This document shows positions 1-8,189 of a stretch of DNA of 64,000 nt, piece by piece. How positions within the stretch are numbered: the first letter of the stretch is position 1; each line of letters opens with the position of its first letter. The translations under genes and the position numbers were made by a program. The stretch lies in NCBI RefSeq assembly GCF_900086725.1, contig NZ_LT574838.1:1561617-1625616 (forward strand). The letters run 5' to 3'. The notes under the pieces are model-generated. The model was not told the DNA's origin. It worked only from the letters and a program-made list of their open reading frames with translations, and made no database searches. Source of the DNA: Bariatricus massiliensis (GTDB lineage Bacteria; Bacillota; Clostridia; Lachnospirales; Lachnospiraceae).

Positions 1-1775
1 AGCATCACATCGGCCGTATGGACTCCGTAGTTCTTAAAATAATCACTTCCGACAAAGTACATATCTTCATGCAGGGCATCAAGAGCAGATATCAAATCTT
101 CTCTACAGCCCACCCGGTAATCCGGCTCACTTGCCGTAACATCCAAACGCAGCTCATGGAAGAACGGCTGCATCTCCTTGCTTATCTGTCCGCCCGTCTT
201 CTCTTCAATATACCTTCTGCAGTCAGGAAGCACTTCTGCCTGATACACATCCCAGATTCTCTCCAGATCTGTAGGTATATTTTCAAACAGAACCTCTTCC
301 CCGTCAATCCATACCTGTATATATCCAGTCGCCGGGTGGACTTTTCCCATCTGCGGATACTCATCCATATACGGCCGCTCACTGTACTGCGCGCGGTAGG
401 CTGCCTCATAGCAGCTTTCTCCCTGCGCGGTCACTTTGCACAAATATGTGATATCCTCCTTGCCGTCATACGGAAGGAATACTACCGCGTCACGGTCAAT
501 CCCCAGCTCCCTTACCAATACATCCTCAATCGGATAAAGCTCCTGCAGATAGCGAATCGGCAGGTCGTACCACTTGTCAGGATTGCTGGCGCTGAGGTTG
601 TGATAGGACGGTGTAGCTCCATCCTCGTCCAGCCACTCGGTCTGTCCCTCCGGCAGAAACGGTTTGAAGTAAATCTCTACTTTGTCGGGTTTTGCCTGCT
701 TTACGGCAGGGATAACAACCTCGTCTATCCAAGAAAATCCTTGTTTGTAGGCGCAGATTACTTCCGTCTGTACCAAGTCTGCCCCTTTTCCTTCTATTAC
801 ATTCTGAATCTTTGCGGTAAGCTTGTCACGCACGCTCTTGTCTTCGCTCAAAGCTCCCGCCACTCTTACATGGCTTCCCACCGTAATTTTCGGGCAGACG
901 TCCTTCTCAAATATCTCCTCGAATACATCTACTTCCCACGGGAACTCATACACCTTCTCATATACTTGCCGTCCGGATTTATAGTTATAAAGCTCCGTGC
1001 CGGAAATATACTCCTTCTGCTTTCCGCTCCATTCCGGTGAGCCGTACACCTCATAACTTCCCGGCTGTGCTTTCTGTCCGGCCTCAAGATAAGCCAGCTG
1101 TCCGTCCGCACCACGTAACACAAAATCATCCGTCATATCCATCAAAAGATCACGCCATGTACGCTGTCCTTTAATCTGTGGAAAGTTCTGGCACAGCTGT
1201 GCTGTAAATTCTTCGAGCGCTTCTCCACGGCCGCTTATATGTACACGCATCGCCTCTGTGCCTTCTTCTAATACCATCTCGGCGGTGTCCCCATATTCAA
1301 AAACGATTGCATTCCCGGAATAGTCAGCCTCTGCCACAAGACTGCCCTCATATCCTGTCGTCTCCATGCCTAGACGAAAAGCGACATTGCAGACCGCAGT
1401 CAACATGGAATCATCGACATGCTCAGGCAGGACAAACTTCACATTCAGCGCATCGGGGAGCAGGTCATGGTTCTCATCTCTTAAAAATTCCCCTGTAGTA
1501 AATACCGTCTCGAGCCCCCGTTCACTTCGAAAATCCAAATCGAACACAGGGCCCTGATGGACCGAAGCCGGTTCATATCCTTCTGACGCAGGTTTCCCAA
1601 CAGTCTCCCATAAGTCCAACAGCTCTTTTTCCGTCTTCGGCAGGGGAATTGTTCCGTCCACCCCAATCACCGGAAAAACTGCCGCCTCTGACTGAAAGCC
1701 CAATAAAAGTGCCGCGTCGACGGCACGTTTTTGGTCTTCCCATCCCAGATTCGTTTCCAATTTTAGTCGTTTCAT
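1..1775 (-). CDS. Large uncharacterised protein, C-terminus cut by window edge
   Basis: An uninterrupted minus-strand frame of about 591 codons runs from the ATG at 1775 off the left edge. The N-terminus reads MKRLKLETNLGWEDQKR. The ATG at 1781 touches the GGAGGG ribosome site, whereas 1775 has a 7-nt spacing, so 1775 is preferred. The protein is acidic and soluble, without a signal peptide or membrane segments. I do not recognise it securely. The last visible part (RVGCREDLISALDALHEDMY, about residues 555-575) faintly recalls large clostridial proteins annotated as M14-type carboxypeptidases, but no zinc-binding motif is visible in the part present. It is transcribed divergently from the TetR gene and has a good promoter (1830-1858). 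Confidence 0.75.
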   Translation of the reverse strand, partial: MKRLKLETNLGWEDQKRAVDAALLLGFQSEAAVFPVIGVDGTIPLPKTEKELLDLWETVGKPASEGYEPASVHQGPVFDLDFRSERGLETVFTTGEFLRDENHDLLPDALNVKFVLPEHVDDSMLTAVCNVAFRLGMETTGYEGSLVAEADYSGNAIVFEYGDTAEMVLEEGTEAMRVHISGRGEALEEFTAQLCQNFPQIKGQRTWRDLLMDMTDDFVLRGADGQLAYLEAGQKAQPGSYEVYGSPEWSGKQKEYISGTELYNYKSGRQVYEKVYEFPWEVDVFEEIFEKDVCPKITVGSHVRVAGALSEDKSVRDKLTAKIQNVIEGKGADLVQTEVICAYKQGFSWIDEVVIPAVKQAKPDKVEIYFKPFLPEGQTEWLDEDGATPSYHNLSASNPDKWYDLPIRYLQELYPIEDVLVRELGIDRDAVVFLPYDGKEDITYLCKVTAQGESCYEAAYRAQYSERPYMDEYPQMGKVHPATGYIQVWIDGEEVLFENIPTDLERIWDVYQAEVLPDCRRYIEEKTGGQISKEMQPFFHELRLDVTASEPDYRVGCREDLISALDALHEDMYFVGSDYFKNYGVHTADVM

Positions 1776-1829
1776 GTTCATCCCTCCAATATAACACTGT
1801 GTTCCGTACTGCGTTCTTTATTTAGACAC

Positions 1830-1858
1830 ATTTTACCAAAGCGCCATATCAAAGTCAA
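1830..1858 (-). promoter_or_regulatory. Promoter of the large gene at 1-1775
   Basis: On the minus strand TTGACT (1853-1858) is followed after 17 nt by TAAAAT (1830-1835), with a TGG extension before the -10. This is a good sigma-A type promoter about 55 nt upstream of the ATG at 1775. Confidence 0.65.
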
Positions 1859-1877
1859 TGTTTTTGTATATATTGAC
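1854..1877. promoter_or_regulatory. Candidate TetR operator, copy T1
   Basis: The segment is flanked by GTCAAT (1854-1859) and ATTGAC (1872-1877), an inverted repeat. Between the arms, on the minus strand, lies ATATATACAAA (1863-1873). It sits over the -35 region of the minus-strand gene and upstream of the tetR promoter. The same 11-mer occurs at 1948-1958, 5392-5402 and 6642-6652. Confidence 0.45.
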
Positions 1878-1910
1878 AATATTTTTCAGCCAACTGATTG
1901 ACTAAATTTA

Positions 1911-1939
1911 TTGAAGTCTCCATATTCATGTGTTAGAAT
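1911..1939 (+). promoter_or_regulatory. Promoter of the tetR-family gene
   Basis: TTGAAG (1911-1916), a 17-nt spacer and TAGAAT (1934-1939), with TG at 1931-1932 giving an extended -10. The candidate operator T2 (1943-1959) lies immediately downstream, where a bound repressor would block the start of transcription. Confidence 0.6.
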
Positions 1940-1942
1940 GGA

Positions 1943-1959
1943 GTCAAATATATACAAAG
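1943..1959. promoter_or_regulatory. Candidate TetR operator, copy T2
   Basis: GTCAAATATATACAAAG lies between the -10 and the ribosome site of the tetR gene. It is nearly the inverted copy of T1 (1854-1877). Together the two sites flank the divergent promoter region, an arrangement typical of autoregulated TetR repressors. Confidence 0.45.
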
Positions 1960-1972
1960 AGGGAGTTTATTA

Positions 1973-2572
1973 ATGAGCACACTTCACAGACAAAAGGCCA
2001 AAGACCAGATTATGGCCGCCGCCTGGAAGCTTTTTCAGACACAAGGGTATGATGAGACGACTATCTCTCAGATTATCGAAGAGTCGGGTACTTCCCGGAG
2101 CACATTTTACCACCATTTTCACGGAAAGGATGAGCTGCTTTTCAGCATTGCCTATACATACGACGCAGATTACGATACTTGGCTGGAACAATGCGATTCC
2201 TCATTGCCTGCCGTAGACCAGTTGATTGCTTTTAACACTTTCGTGATGAAGAATCTGGAAGAGTCACCTTACCTCGACCTCTATCCCTCGCTGTATGGGC
2301 TGCAGGTCACTACCGGAGGAATCCGGCACATATTGAATCCCGACAGACGTTATTACCAGATACTACGTGAGATTTTAAAACGAGGGCTGAAAAATGGCGA
2401 GATTTCTTCGCCATATTCTTATGCACAGCTTTGCGAGATGATTACCAATATGCAGATTGGACTCACCTATGCATGGTGTCTGAACCAGCGCAGGCACTCT
2501 CTTCTTCAGTACGGTGAGACGCTGATTTCACCGTTTCTTGAATCTTTGAGAGCAGATCACTTGGAAAAATAA
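1973..2572 (+). CDS. TetR/AcrR family transcriptional regulator
   Basis: A 199-residue protein with an N-terminal helix-turn-helix (about residues 10-55; TISQIIEESGTSRSTFYHHF) typical of TetR/AcrR one-component repressors. The divergent C-terminal half should hold the ligand pocket and dimer interface. The start is supported by AGAGGGAG 7 nt upstream. It is divergent from the large gene at 1-1775, and its 3' end faces the ABC operon at 2662-5313. The same 11-base motif near its own promoter, the divergent gene and two ABC promoters suggests that it controls all of them. The ligand is unknown; an antimicrobial peptide or lipid-active compound is plausible given the transporter type. Confidence 0.9.
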   Translation: MSTLHRQKAKDQIMAAAWKLFQTQGYDETTISQIIEESGTSRSTFYHHFHGKDELLFSIAYTYDADYDTWLEQCDSSLPAVDQLIAFNTFVMKNLEESPYLDLYPSLYGLQVTTGGIRHILNPDRRYYQILREILKRGLKNGEISSPYSYAQLCEMITNMQIGLTYAWCLNQRRHSLLQYGETLISPFLESLRADHLEK

Positions 2573-2618
2573 ATAAGCCGGAGAGGTCGCTGCACGCAGC
2601 AAAACTTCTCCGGCTTAT
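2573..2618. terminator. Hairpin terminator between tetR and ABC operon
   Basis: ATAAGCCGGAGA (2573-2584) pairs with TCTCCGGCTTAT (2607-2618), and a small GCTGC/GCAGC hairpin is nested inside. On the minus strand it is followed by a T-rich tract, so it mainly ends the ABC operon. It can also act for the converging tetR. Confidence 0.75.
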
Positions 2619-2661
2619 ATTATGGGTCTCTCCTATTTCCCTGAAACCCTCACATTCACTA

Positions 2662-3402
2662 CTATAGCTCATCCATCTTCTTTAAAATGTCCTGATAAAA
2701 TGTCTCCTGACTCTCTCCCCGTTCCAGTTCCTCAAGCACCACGCCATCCTTCAAAAGAATAAGCCTGCTGCAATGACTTGCCATTTTGGGGTCATGAGTC
2801 ACCATAACAATGGTCTTGCCCAGTTCCTGATTAATCTTCTCCATCGTATCGACCACGATCTTTCCGGATTTGGAATCTAGATTTCCAGTAGGTTCATCCG
2901 CCAGAATTAAATCCGGATCATTAATCAGCGCACGGCAGATGGCCGCTCTCTGTTTCTCGCCTCCGGACAACTCATAGGGATTCTTCTCAAGTAAATCATC
3001 TATCCCGAATAGATCAGCGTATTCCTTTGCTTTCTCCTTCATGACAGCCGGCTCTGATTTATCAAGGATCATAGGCAGCATAATATTCTCCATTACGGAT
3101 AGACTGTCCATCAGATAAAAATCCTGAAAAATGAAGCCAATCTCCGTTCTTCGAATATCCGCCAGCTCATCCCCATACACCTCCTGTACATTCTTTTCCT
3201 TGAAGTATACATTTCCATCCGTTGCCTTATCAATCATGCCAAGCACCTTGAGAAGAGTAGTCTTGCCGCATCCTGATTTTCCCATGATTCCAACAAACTC
3301 TTTTTCTTTAATGCTAAAATTAACATCCTTGAGGACTTTCACTTCTTCCCCATTGCCCTTGTTATAATTTCTTACTAAATTTTCTGTTTTTAAGATTTCC
3401 AT
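2662..3402 (-). CDS. ABC transporter ATP-binding protein, BceA/MacB-like
   Basis: A 246-residue nucleotide-binding subunit. Walker A ([11 protein letters not shown], about residues 41-51), signature LSGGEKQR (about 144-151), Walker B LILADEP and the D-loop GNLDSKS are all intact. The family (LolD/MacB/BceA) energises FtsX-like permeases, which work as mechanotransmitters or peptide-detoxifying pumps. It lies 12 nt downstream of its permease, so the two form an operon. It is the intact counterpart of the ATPase fragment in the fused remnant at 5526-6584, which shares most of the motif region. Confidence 0.93.
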   Translation of the reverse strand: MEILKTENLVRNYNKGNGEEVKVLKDVNFSIKEKEFVGIMGKSGCGKTTLLKVLGMIDKATDGNVYFKEKNVQEVYGDELADIRRTEIGFIFQDFYLMDSLSVMENIMLPMILDKSEPAVMKEKAKEYADLFGIDDLLEKNPYELSGGEKQRAAICRALINDPDLILADEPTGNLDSKSGKIVVDTMEKINQELGKTIVMVTHDPKMASHCSRLILLKDGVVLEELERGESQETFYQDILKKMDEL

Positions 3403-3414
3403 TTTTTCTCCCCC

Positions 3415-5313
3415 CTATTTATGCTCTACTAAAATTCTTCTCTGCATCCACATGCGCACCACAGACAAAAATACTACTTCCAAAACTATATATACAAAAA
3501 GCAGCAACAATAAGATTGAATAATAAGCCCTGCCACTGTAAATCCCGTTGTACGCCTTAAAGATAAACGCCGCGCAGAATAAGCCTGCCGTCACTGCGGC
3601 CACGAGCGTGGGAATCCATATTGTCAGGCCGCTCTCTTTTTTAAGAGTCCGTCTCTTTTCCTTTTCCCTCATACCCTCAATACTTAGGAATTCGTATTTA
3701 TCTTCCAGCTGGCCGGTTTCCGCAAAAATCTTAAGCCAAGCCACGAACATACCAAAGAACAGAACCGCCACACCTACAATTCCCATGATGACAACGCTGA
3801 AAAAGTTCTGCCTATATTCCATCTCTTCCATGGTCTTTCTGCAGATAGCCTCATCGAGAATCCCTTCTGCCTTCTTTGCTTCTACAAACTCTGTGGCCTC
3901 ACTTAAGAATGAATTTTCCACATTTAGTATAAGGAAATCTTGATAGAACTGGTCTTTCTCTGCCGCTTCCGCAAACACAGCATCGGGCAGTACAGCCAGC
4001 CCGCCAATCTGGAAGCCAAGAAGATTTTCCACTTTTTCTTCCTTCAGCTTATAGCTCTTTCCCTCCAGCTCTTCCAGCCTGTTATATCCTACGTCCTGCC
4101 CCAAGAACAGCTTGTCGGACATCTGCCCGCCGATAGACGTATTAACCAGAGAACCGATATCCTCACCCGATTTCAAACTGATTATCTCATCTTCTCCCAG
4201 CGTCTCCTGCCGTTCAAATACCCGGTTGAAATCACTCAGAGAAATTCCAATCCTCACCTCGGAGCCTTCTTCATTATTTACATAAACAAAGGGGAAAGAT
4301 TTCTGGGTTCCTTCATATTTGTCCTGAAACTCCTGCAAAAATCCTTGTCCCGACTCCACAGTACATACAAAATCATTGGGTTCCTTTGAAGAAGGAATCA
4401 ACGAAGAACTTATAGAAAATGAAAAATAAATCAAAACGATGCCAATAACAGCCTGAATCACAATTAAGTATTTGTTCTTGCCAAAGTAATGATAAAAGTC
4501 ATTCCATACAAATATCTTTTTATAATAACGCTCCGACCTTCTATAACTTTCGAGCACACATCCGGCTCCCCAGACAGTAGATACAATCACCCCAATGCAC
4601 AAAAGCAGAAGTGCAACCTTAATCACAAACGGATTCCCCGTCTTAGCCGCAATGATTAAACTGCCGATAACCAGTCCAAGTCCGATAATCAGACAGAACA
4701 ACGACCATTTCGGCGCCAAACGTTTATCCTTTATACGTTCGCTCTGCAGCGAGTCGGAGACGCCTTTCTCGTTCAACATAATACTGATTGCCAAAAGTGC
4801 CCCTGCAATCATCACAACACACATTAACGCAGTCAGCCCATAAACCTTTGACATGTCAATGGCCTCTACGAAACTTGCACCAACGTACTTGCGGAATGAT
4901 TTTCCAATAAAGTAAGCAGTCACCCGGCCAATCAGCAGGCCGGCCGCACAGGATACAATACAGCTCAAAGAATATTCCATTACTATCAGTTTCTTCATGT
5001 CCTTTTCACGAATCCCCAAAACAGTAAGTATCCCATAATCTTTCATTCTTGACCGTATGTAAAAACGTACAGAATATACAATCACTACGATAGAGACAAC
5101 TAAGACTTCCGGTATCAAAGACCAGAATAGCCGGGGCAAATCTCCCCCTATTGAAAACAGAAGTTTCGAGCTGTCCATAACCTGTATTGCCGCCACCGAC
5201 TGTTGTACGTACATAAACAGAAACAAAACATTTACCGTCATAATCACACTAGCGAAAAATGCCAAAAAGTTCTTGATATTCGCCCGAAAACTTTTCCACA
5301 CAATTTTTGCCAT
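3415..5313 (-). CDS. FtsX-like ABC transporter permease, BceB-type
   Basis: A 632-residue integral membrane protein. Predicted helices lie at about residues 18-40, 55-80, 105-130, 150-175, 200-222, 230-255 and 285-305. A large extracytoplasmic domain of about 210 residues follows, then three more helices at 523-545, 575-600 and 605-625. This 10-helix plan, with the big loop between helices 7 and 8, is that of BceB-type permeases that confer resistance to cell-wall-active peptides. No BceRS-like sensor is adjacent; a TetR regulator is nearby instead. Its promoter (5371-5399) carries the shared ATATATACAAA motif. Confidence 0.88.
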   Translation of the reverse strand: MAKIVWKSFRANIKNFLAFFASVIMTVNVLFLFMYVQQSVAAIQVMDSSKLLFSIGGDLPRLFWSLIPEVLVVSIVVIVYSVRFYIRSRMKDYGILTVLGIREKDMKKLIVMEYSLSCIVSCAAGLLIGRVTAYFIGKSFRKYVGASFVEAIDMSKVYGLTALMCVVMIAGALLAISIMLNEKGVSDSLQSERIKDKRLAPKWSLFCLIIGLGLVIGSLIIAAKTGNPFVIKVALLLLCIGVIVSTVWGAGCVLESYRRSERYYKKIFVWNDFYHYFGKNKYLIVIQAVIGIVLIYFSFSISSSLIPSSKEPNDFVCTVESGQGFLQEFQDKYEGTQKSFPFVYVNNEEGSEVRIGISLSDFNRVFERQETLGEDEIISLKSGEDIGSLVNTSIGGQMSDKLFLGQDVGYNRLEELEGKSYKLKEEKVENLLGFQIGGLAVLPDAVFAEAAEKDQFYQDFLILNVENSFLSEATEFVEAKKAEGILDEAICRKTMEEMEYRQNFFSVVIMGIVGVAVLFFGMFVAWLKIFAETGQLEDKYEFLSIEGMREKEKRRTLKKESGLTIWIPTLVAAVTAGLFCAAFIFKAYNGIYSGRAYYSILLLLLFVYIVLEVVFLSVVRMWMQRRILVEHK

Positions 5314-5370
5314 AACCGTTCCTCTCTTTCCATCCCTTACCTCGCAAACGGGAGATATTCACTATATCTC

Positions 5371-5399
5371 AGCATACCACACTTGTACATTTTTGTATA
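5371..5399 (-). promoter_or_regulatory. Promoter of the ABC permease/ATPase operon
   Basis: On the minus strand TATACA (5394-5399), a 17-nt spacer and TATGCT (5371-5376) with an extended -10 (TGTGG immediately before). The -35 lies inside the repeated ATATATACAAA motif. The geometry is identical to the promoter at 6621-6649. Confidence 0.6.
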
Positions 5400-5406
5400 T
5401 ATATCA
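5390..5406. promoter_or_regulatory. Candidate TetR operator, copy A1
   Basis: On the minus strand the site contains ATATATACAAAAATG (motif at 5392-5402). It overlaps the -35 element of the permease promoter, where repressor binding would occlude RNA polymerase. Confidence 0.45.
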
Positions 5407-5525
5407 CTACTTTTTCATTTGTTTTGACCGACTCTTATACACTTTAGATAATTTTTTGATAATCCTAAAACGATTTTGACCAGAATCATTTTCCTCTTTC
5501 AGCAACTCATATTATCTTTTCACAT

Positions 5526-6584
5526 CTACAATCTGGCAATATTGACAAGAATCTCCTTATAGAAGTCATCCCGTTTCCCCTCTCGCGCCACCGTGTTGAC
5601 GATATTACCGTCCTTGAGGAAAAGAACCTTTTTACAGTGACTTGCGACAATGGGGTCATGGGTAACCAGAAGAATTGTCTTGCCGAACTTCTCGTTGATC
5701 TCTTCCAACACCTGAATCACTATCTCGCTGGACTTAGAGTCCAGATTCCCGGTCGGCTCATCCGCCAGAAGAAGTCCCGGTGAATTCACAAGCGCACGGC
5801 AAATCGCAGTCCTCTGCTTCTCCCCGCCGGATATGGCGTGAGTTTTCTTAAAATAGTACTTTTCATTTTTTCGCACACGCTCTAATAGCAGGCTTCCTCC
5901 AAACATCATGAGAATGCCTCCGCTGATGACACAGCCTGCCAGAGAATATGTCCCGTTCTCATTGAAATAATTCCATCCCAGCTGGTTCATGAAAACATAT
6001 GACACACATAAAACTAGAGTTCCCAGCAGCACTACAATAAGCCAGTGTCGATTTACCGGGCGCCGCTCTTTTTTTACCTCTGCAGTTATGAGATTGGACA
6101 TCCCGCGCTCTTCCAGAAGAACCGCAATCACGGCCAGCACAACCAGAATCATAATTACACTGATGATAAATGTATATTTATACACTTCCAATGGCACAGA
6201 AATCGTAACTGCCTGTCCTCCATAATATTTCCTCACGGCAAACTTAAATAAAATCTGGACACCATTTCCAAGCAAAATACCTGTTCCAAGCGAAACAATC
6301 CATCCCAAAAGATATTCCATTCCTATAAATTGCCTTAGCATCCTCTTTTTCATCCCAAGAATTAGAAAAAGACTGTAATCTCGAAGCCTCACCTTTATGT
6401 AGTATTTCATAGAAAAGACAACGACGAATATCCCCGCGGCAATCACCGCATATCCCGTTATCCTAACGGCCAGATACATGTAGACATCCGTTAGGCCTTG
6501 ATTTGCCCATTCCGTCACAGTGCTTTTCATAGCGTAGAAAGAAAATACCAATGCTACGGATAACATTTCGCTAAAGAAGAACAA
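5526..6584 (-). pseudogene. Remnant of a second ABC transporter: permease N-terminus fused to ATPase C-terminus
   Basis: A 352-codon open frame. Residues 1 to about 248 match an FtsX-like permease (six membrane helices) and stop where the paralogue at 3415-5313 continues to helix 7. From ISGGEKQR onward the sequence is the C-terminal 100 residues of an ABC ATPase (signature, Walker B, D-loop, H-loop), close to the protein at 2662-3402. The order permease then ATPase matches the intact operon, so one in-frame deletion removed the permease C-terminus and the ATPase N-terminus including Walker A. The only start is a TTG at 6584; upstream in-frame sequence reaches a stop at 6624-6626 without an ATG. 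It cannot be a working transporter. Confidence 0.88.
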
Positions 6585-6620
6585 AAGTCTTATACCCTGT
6601 TTATTTTTCCTATTTTCTTC

Positions 6621-6649
6621 ATCTTACCACAGCCTCTCATTTTTGTATA
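6621..6649 (-). promoter_or_regulatory. Promoter upstream of the ABC remnant
   Basis: On the minus strand TATACA (6644-6649), 17 nt, TAAGAT (6621-6626), preceded by TGTGG. Spacing, -35 sequence and -10 extension match the promoter of the intact ABC operon. This supports the view that the remnant was once a paralogous operon under the same control. Confidence 0.55.
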
Positions 6650-6655
6650 TATAGT
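6640..6655. promoter_or_regulatory. Candidate TetR operator, copy A2
   Basis: Minus strand CTATATATACAAAAATG, with the common 11-mer at 6642-6652. It overlaps the -35 of the remnant promoter exactly as A1 does in the intact operon. Confidence 0.42.
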
Positions 6656-6731
6656 ATCTATTTTCCGTATTATCGGAATCAGTTTTAGTCATTTTTCACA
6701 ATAACATATCGGTCTGTATTTATTTACAGAA

Positions 6732-6900
6732 CAAAGTGGACAAGTCCACTTCAACTCCCTATATCCCTCACTCATGAGGGACTTGTACACTTTGTGCGCC
6801 AATGTGCGGCTGCGAAGCAGCTTTCCTCTGCACATTGTGTGCATCCCCCGGAGGGTTTTATTATATAGGAAAGTTCGAAGGACTTTCCTATATAATAAAA
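6732..6900 (+). repeat. Structured intergenic repeat, class 1, copy 1 (full length)
   Basis: Three stem-loops in series. Outer arms CAAAGTGGACAAGTCC (6732-6747) and GGGACTTGTACACTTTG (6778-6794) enclose CCCTCA/TGAGGG. AATGTGC/GCACATT (6801-6836) encloses GCTGC/GCAGC. A perfect 19-bp stem lies at 6856-6874/6882-6900. The last arm runs straight into the A-run that is the T-tract of the minus-strand terminator at 6903-6941. A second copy is at 24461-24626 and a shortened one at 43325-43406. The rest of the gap 6656-6975 holds only this element and that terminator. Confidence 0.85.
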
Positions 6901-6902
6901 AA

Positions 6903-6941
6903 AGATTGTTCTTACATAATATTCTCATGCAAGAACAATCT
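6903..6941 (-). terminator. Terminator of the 77-residue protein gene
   Basis: AGATTGTTCTT (6903-6913) pairs with AAGAACAATCT (6931-6941). On the minus strand the stem is followed by a run of seven T, which is continuous with the end of repeat copy 1. Confidence 0.85.
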
Positions 6942-6975
6942 CTCAGTTACATATTCACAATCTAATTTTTATCTA

Positions 6976-7209
6976 TTAGCCATTAATCATAAATGCAACC
7001 AATTTATCAATATCTTCCTTCTCATAAGCAATGATTTCCAACTCCGGAATCTCTCCGTTAGAGAAAATATTAGCCATAGAAACATACTGTGATAACTTGG
7101 ATTTCAGATTTAATCTGTCGCCTTCTCCTGTTACTAACTCAACTTTTCCTGTACAACTGTCTACTACTTCAAAAAACTTCTCGATATTTGTGATATTCTG
7201 CACTTTCAT
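6976..7209 (-). CDS. Small conserved-looking protein of unknown function
   Basis: A 77-residue soluble protein beginning MKVQNITNIEKFFEVVDSC. It has a good ribosome site (AAGGAG) upstream, its own promoter (7259-7287) and its own terminator (6903-6941), so it is a monocistronic gene. I recall near-identical short proteins next to unrelated genes in Lachnospiraceae, without an assigned function. There is no signal peptide, membrane segment or cysteine pair; it is predicted to be a compact alpha/beta fold. No function is proposed. Confidence 0.85.
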   Translation of the reverse strand: MKVQNITNIEKFFEVVDSCTGKVELVTGEGDRLNLKSKLSQYVSMANIFSNGEIPELEIIAYEKEDIDKLVAFMING

Positions 7210-7258
7210 TATTGTACATCTCCTTTTCTTTTCTACTCATCTTTTCTTTTACACCCCC

Positions 7259-7287
7259 AATATATACGATAATTTACCGAAAATCAA
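7259..7287 (-). promoter_or_regulatory. Promoter of the 77-residue protein gene
   Basis: Minus strand TTGATT (7282-7287), 17-nt spacer, TATATT (7259-7264), about 50 nt upstream of the ATG at 7209. Confidence 0.6.
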
Positions 7288-7366
7288 GGGAATTGTAAAA
7301 ATTCGGCACTTTTGTAATTGTGCACAAATTACGCAATCTATTTTTGTAAATAATTACCAATGAGCA

Positions 7367-8188
7367 TTATTTCAATGTAATTCCATCCTCGCGGATTAAA
7401 ATCTTTCTTTCCTTATATAAATGTCCTACTGCTCGTTTAAATGCATTTTTACTCATTCCGAATTCTTTTTTAATCAACTCGGCATCCGCTTTGTCATTGA
7501 AGGGAATGCTTCCGCCGTTCTCCTCCAGCTTTTTCAGCACGGTTACCGCATCCTTATCCATCTGTATAAACGCTTTTTCCCGCACACTCAAACTAAGTTT
7601 ACCGTCCGGCTTCACCTCGGTAACCCGCGCCTCGATTTCATCGCCTACCGACAGACCAGCCGGGACTTCCCGCTTCGGAATCAATCCAGAGAACTTCTCA
7701 TCCACGGCTACAAAGAGACCAAAGTTATCACTGGTATCGTAGATGATTCCCTTCACCCGGTCATCCTTTTTATAAGGGGAATCCTTGCGCAGCGATTCGT
7801 ACACCTTCATTGTAGCGCACAGTCTCTGGCTCTTGTCAATGTAAAGTGTCACCAGACATCTGTCCCCCGGCTTCACCTTGGCAGTCTGCTCCTTAAACGG
7901 AAGGAACAAGTCTTTTTCAAGTCCCCAGTCCAAGAAAGCTCCTACTTTTCCCACCTGCAGCACTTCCAGCACCGCAAGCTCTCCCAGCGTAAGCTTCGGT
8001 TCGTTGGTGGTGGCAATCAGTCTGTCCGAGGAATCCTTGTATAGAAACACCTCGATCGGATCTCCCGGCTCTATATCTTTGGGCACCTGCTTCTTTGGAA
8101 GAAGCACCTTATCATTCTCAGTCCCCAGATACACACCGAATTCTACGGTCTTCACTACTGTCAGTACTTGTTTTTCTCCTAATTTCAT
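7367..8188 (-). CDS. cvfB: CvfB-like S1 RNA-binding protein
   Basis: A 273-residue protein with three S1-like beta-barrel modules (about residues 1-60, 65-130 and 140-215; the third is clearest, with FGLFVAVDEKFSGLIPKRE). A C-terminal winged helix follows (about 225-273, FGMSKNAFKRAVGHLYKER). This is the CvfB/YitL architecture, a nucleic-acid-binding protein linked to virulence-factor expression in staphylococci. It starts one nucleotide after the thioesterase stop and is the last gene of the CDF-thioesterase-cvfB operon. Confidence 0.88.
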   Translation of the reverse strand: MKLGEKQVLTVVKTVEFGVYLGTENDKVLLPKKQVPKDIEPGDPIEVFLYKDSSDRLIATTNEPKLTLGELAVLEVLQVGKVGAFLDWGLEKDLFLPFKEQTAKVKPGDRCLVTLYIDKSQRLCATMKVYESLRKDSPYKKDDRVKGIIYDTSDNFGLFVAVDEKFSGLIPKREVPAGLSVGDEIEARVTEVKPDGKLSLSVREKAFIQMDKDAVTVLKKLEENGGSIPFNDKADAELIKKEFGMSKNAFKRAVGHLYKERKILIREDGITLK

Positions 8189-8189
8189 C

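Noticed and set aside
18..1040. A long plus-strand frame of 340 codons at the left edge
   Set aside because: It has no ribosome site and lies opposite the real minus-strand gene, which has a promoter and ribosome site and runs open to the window edge.
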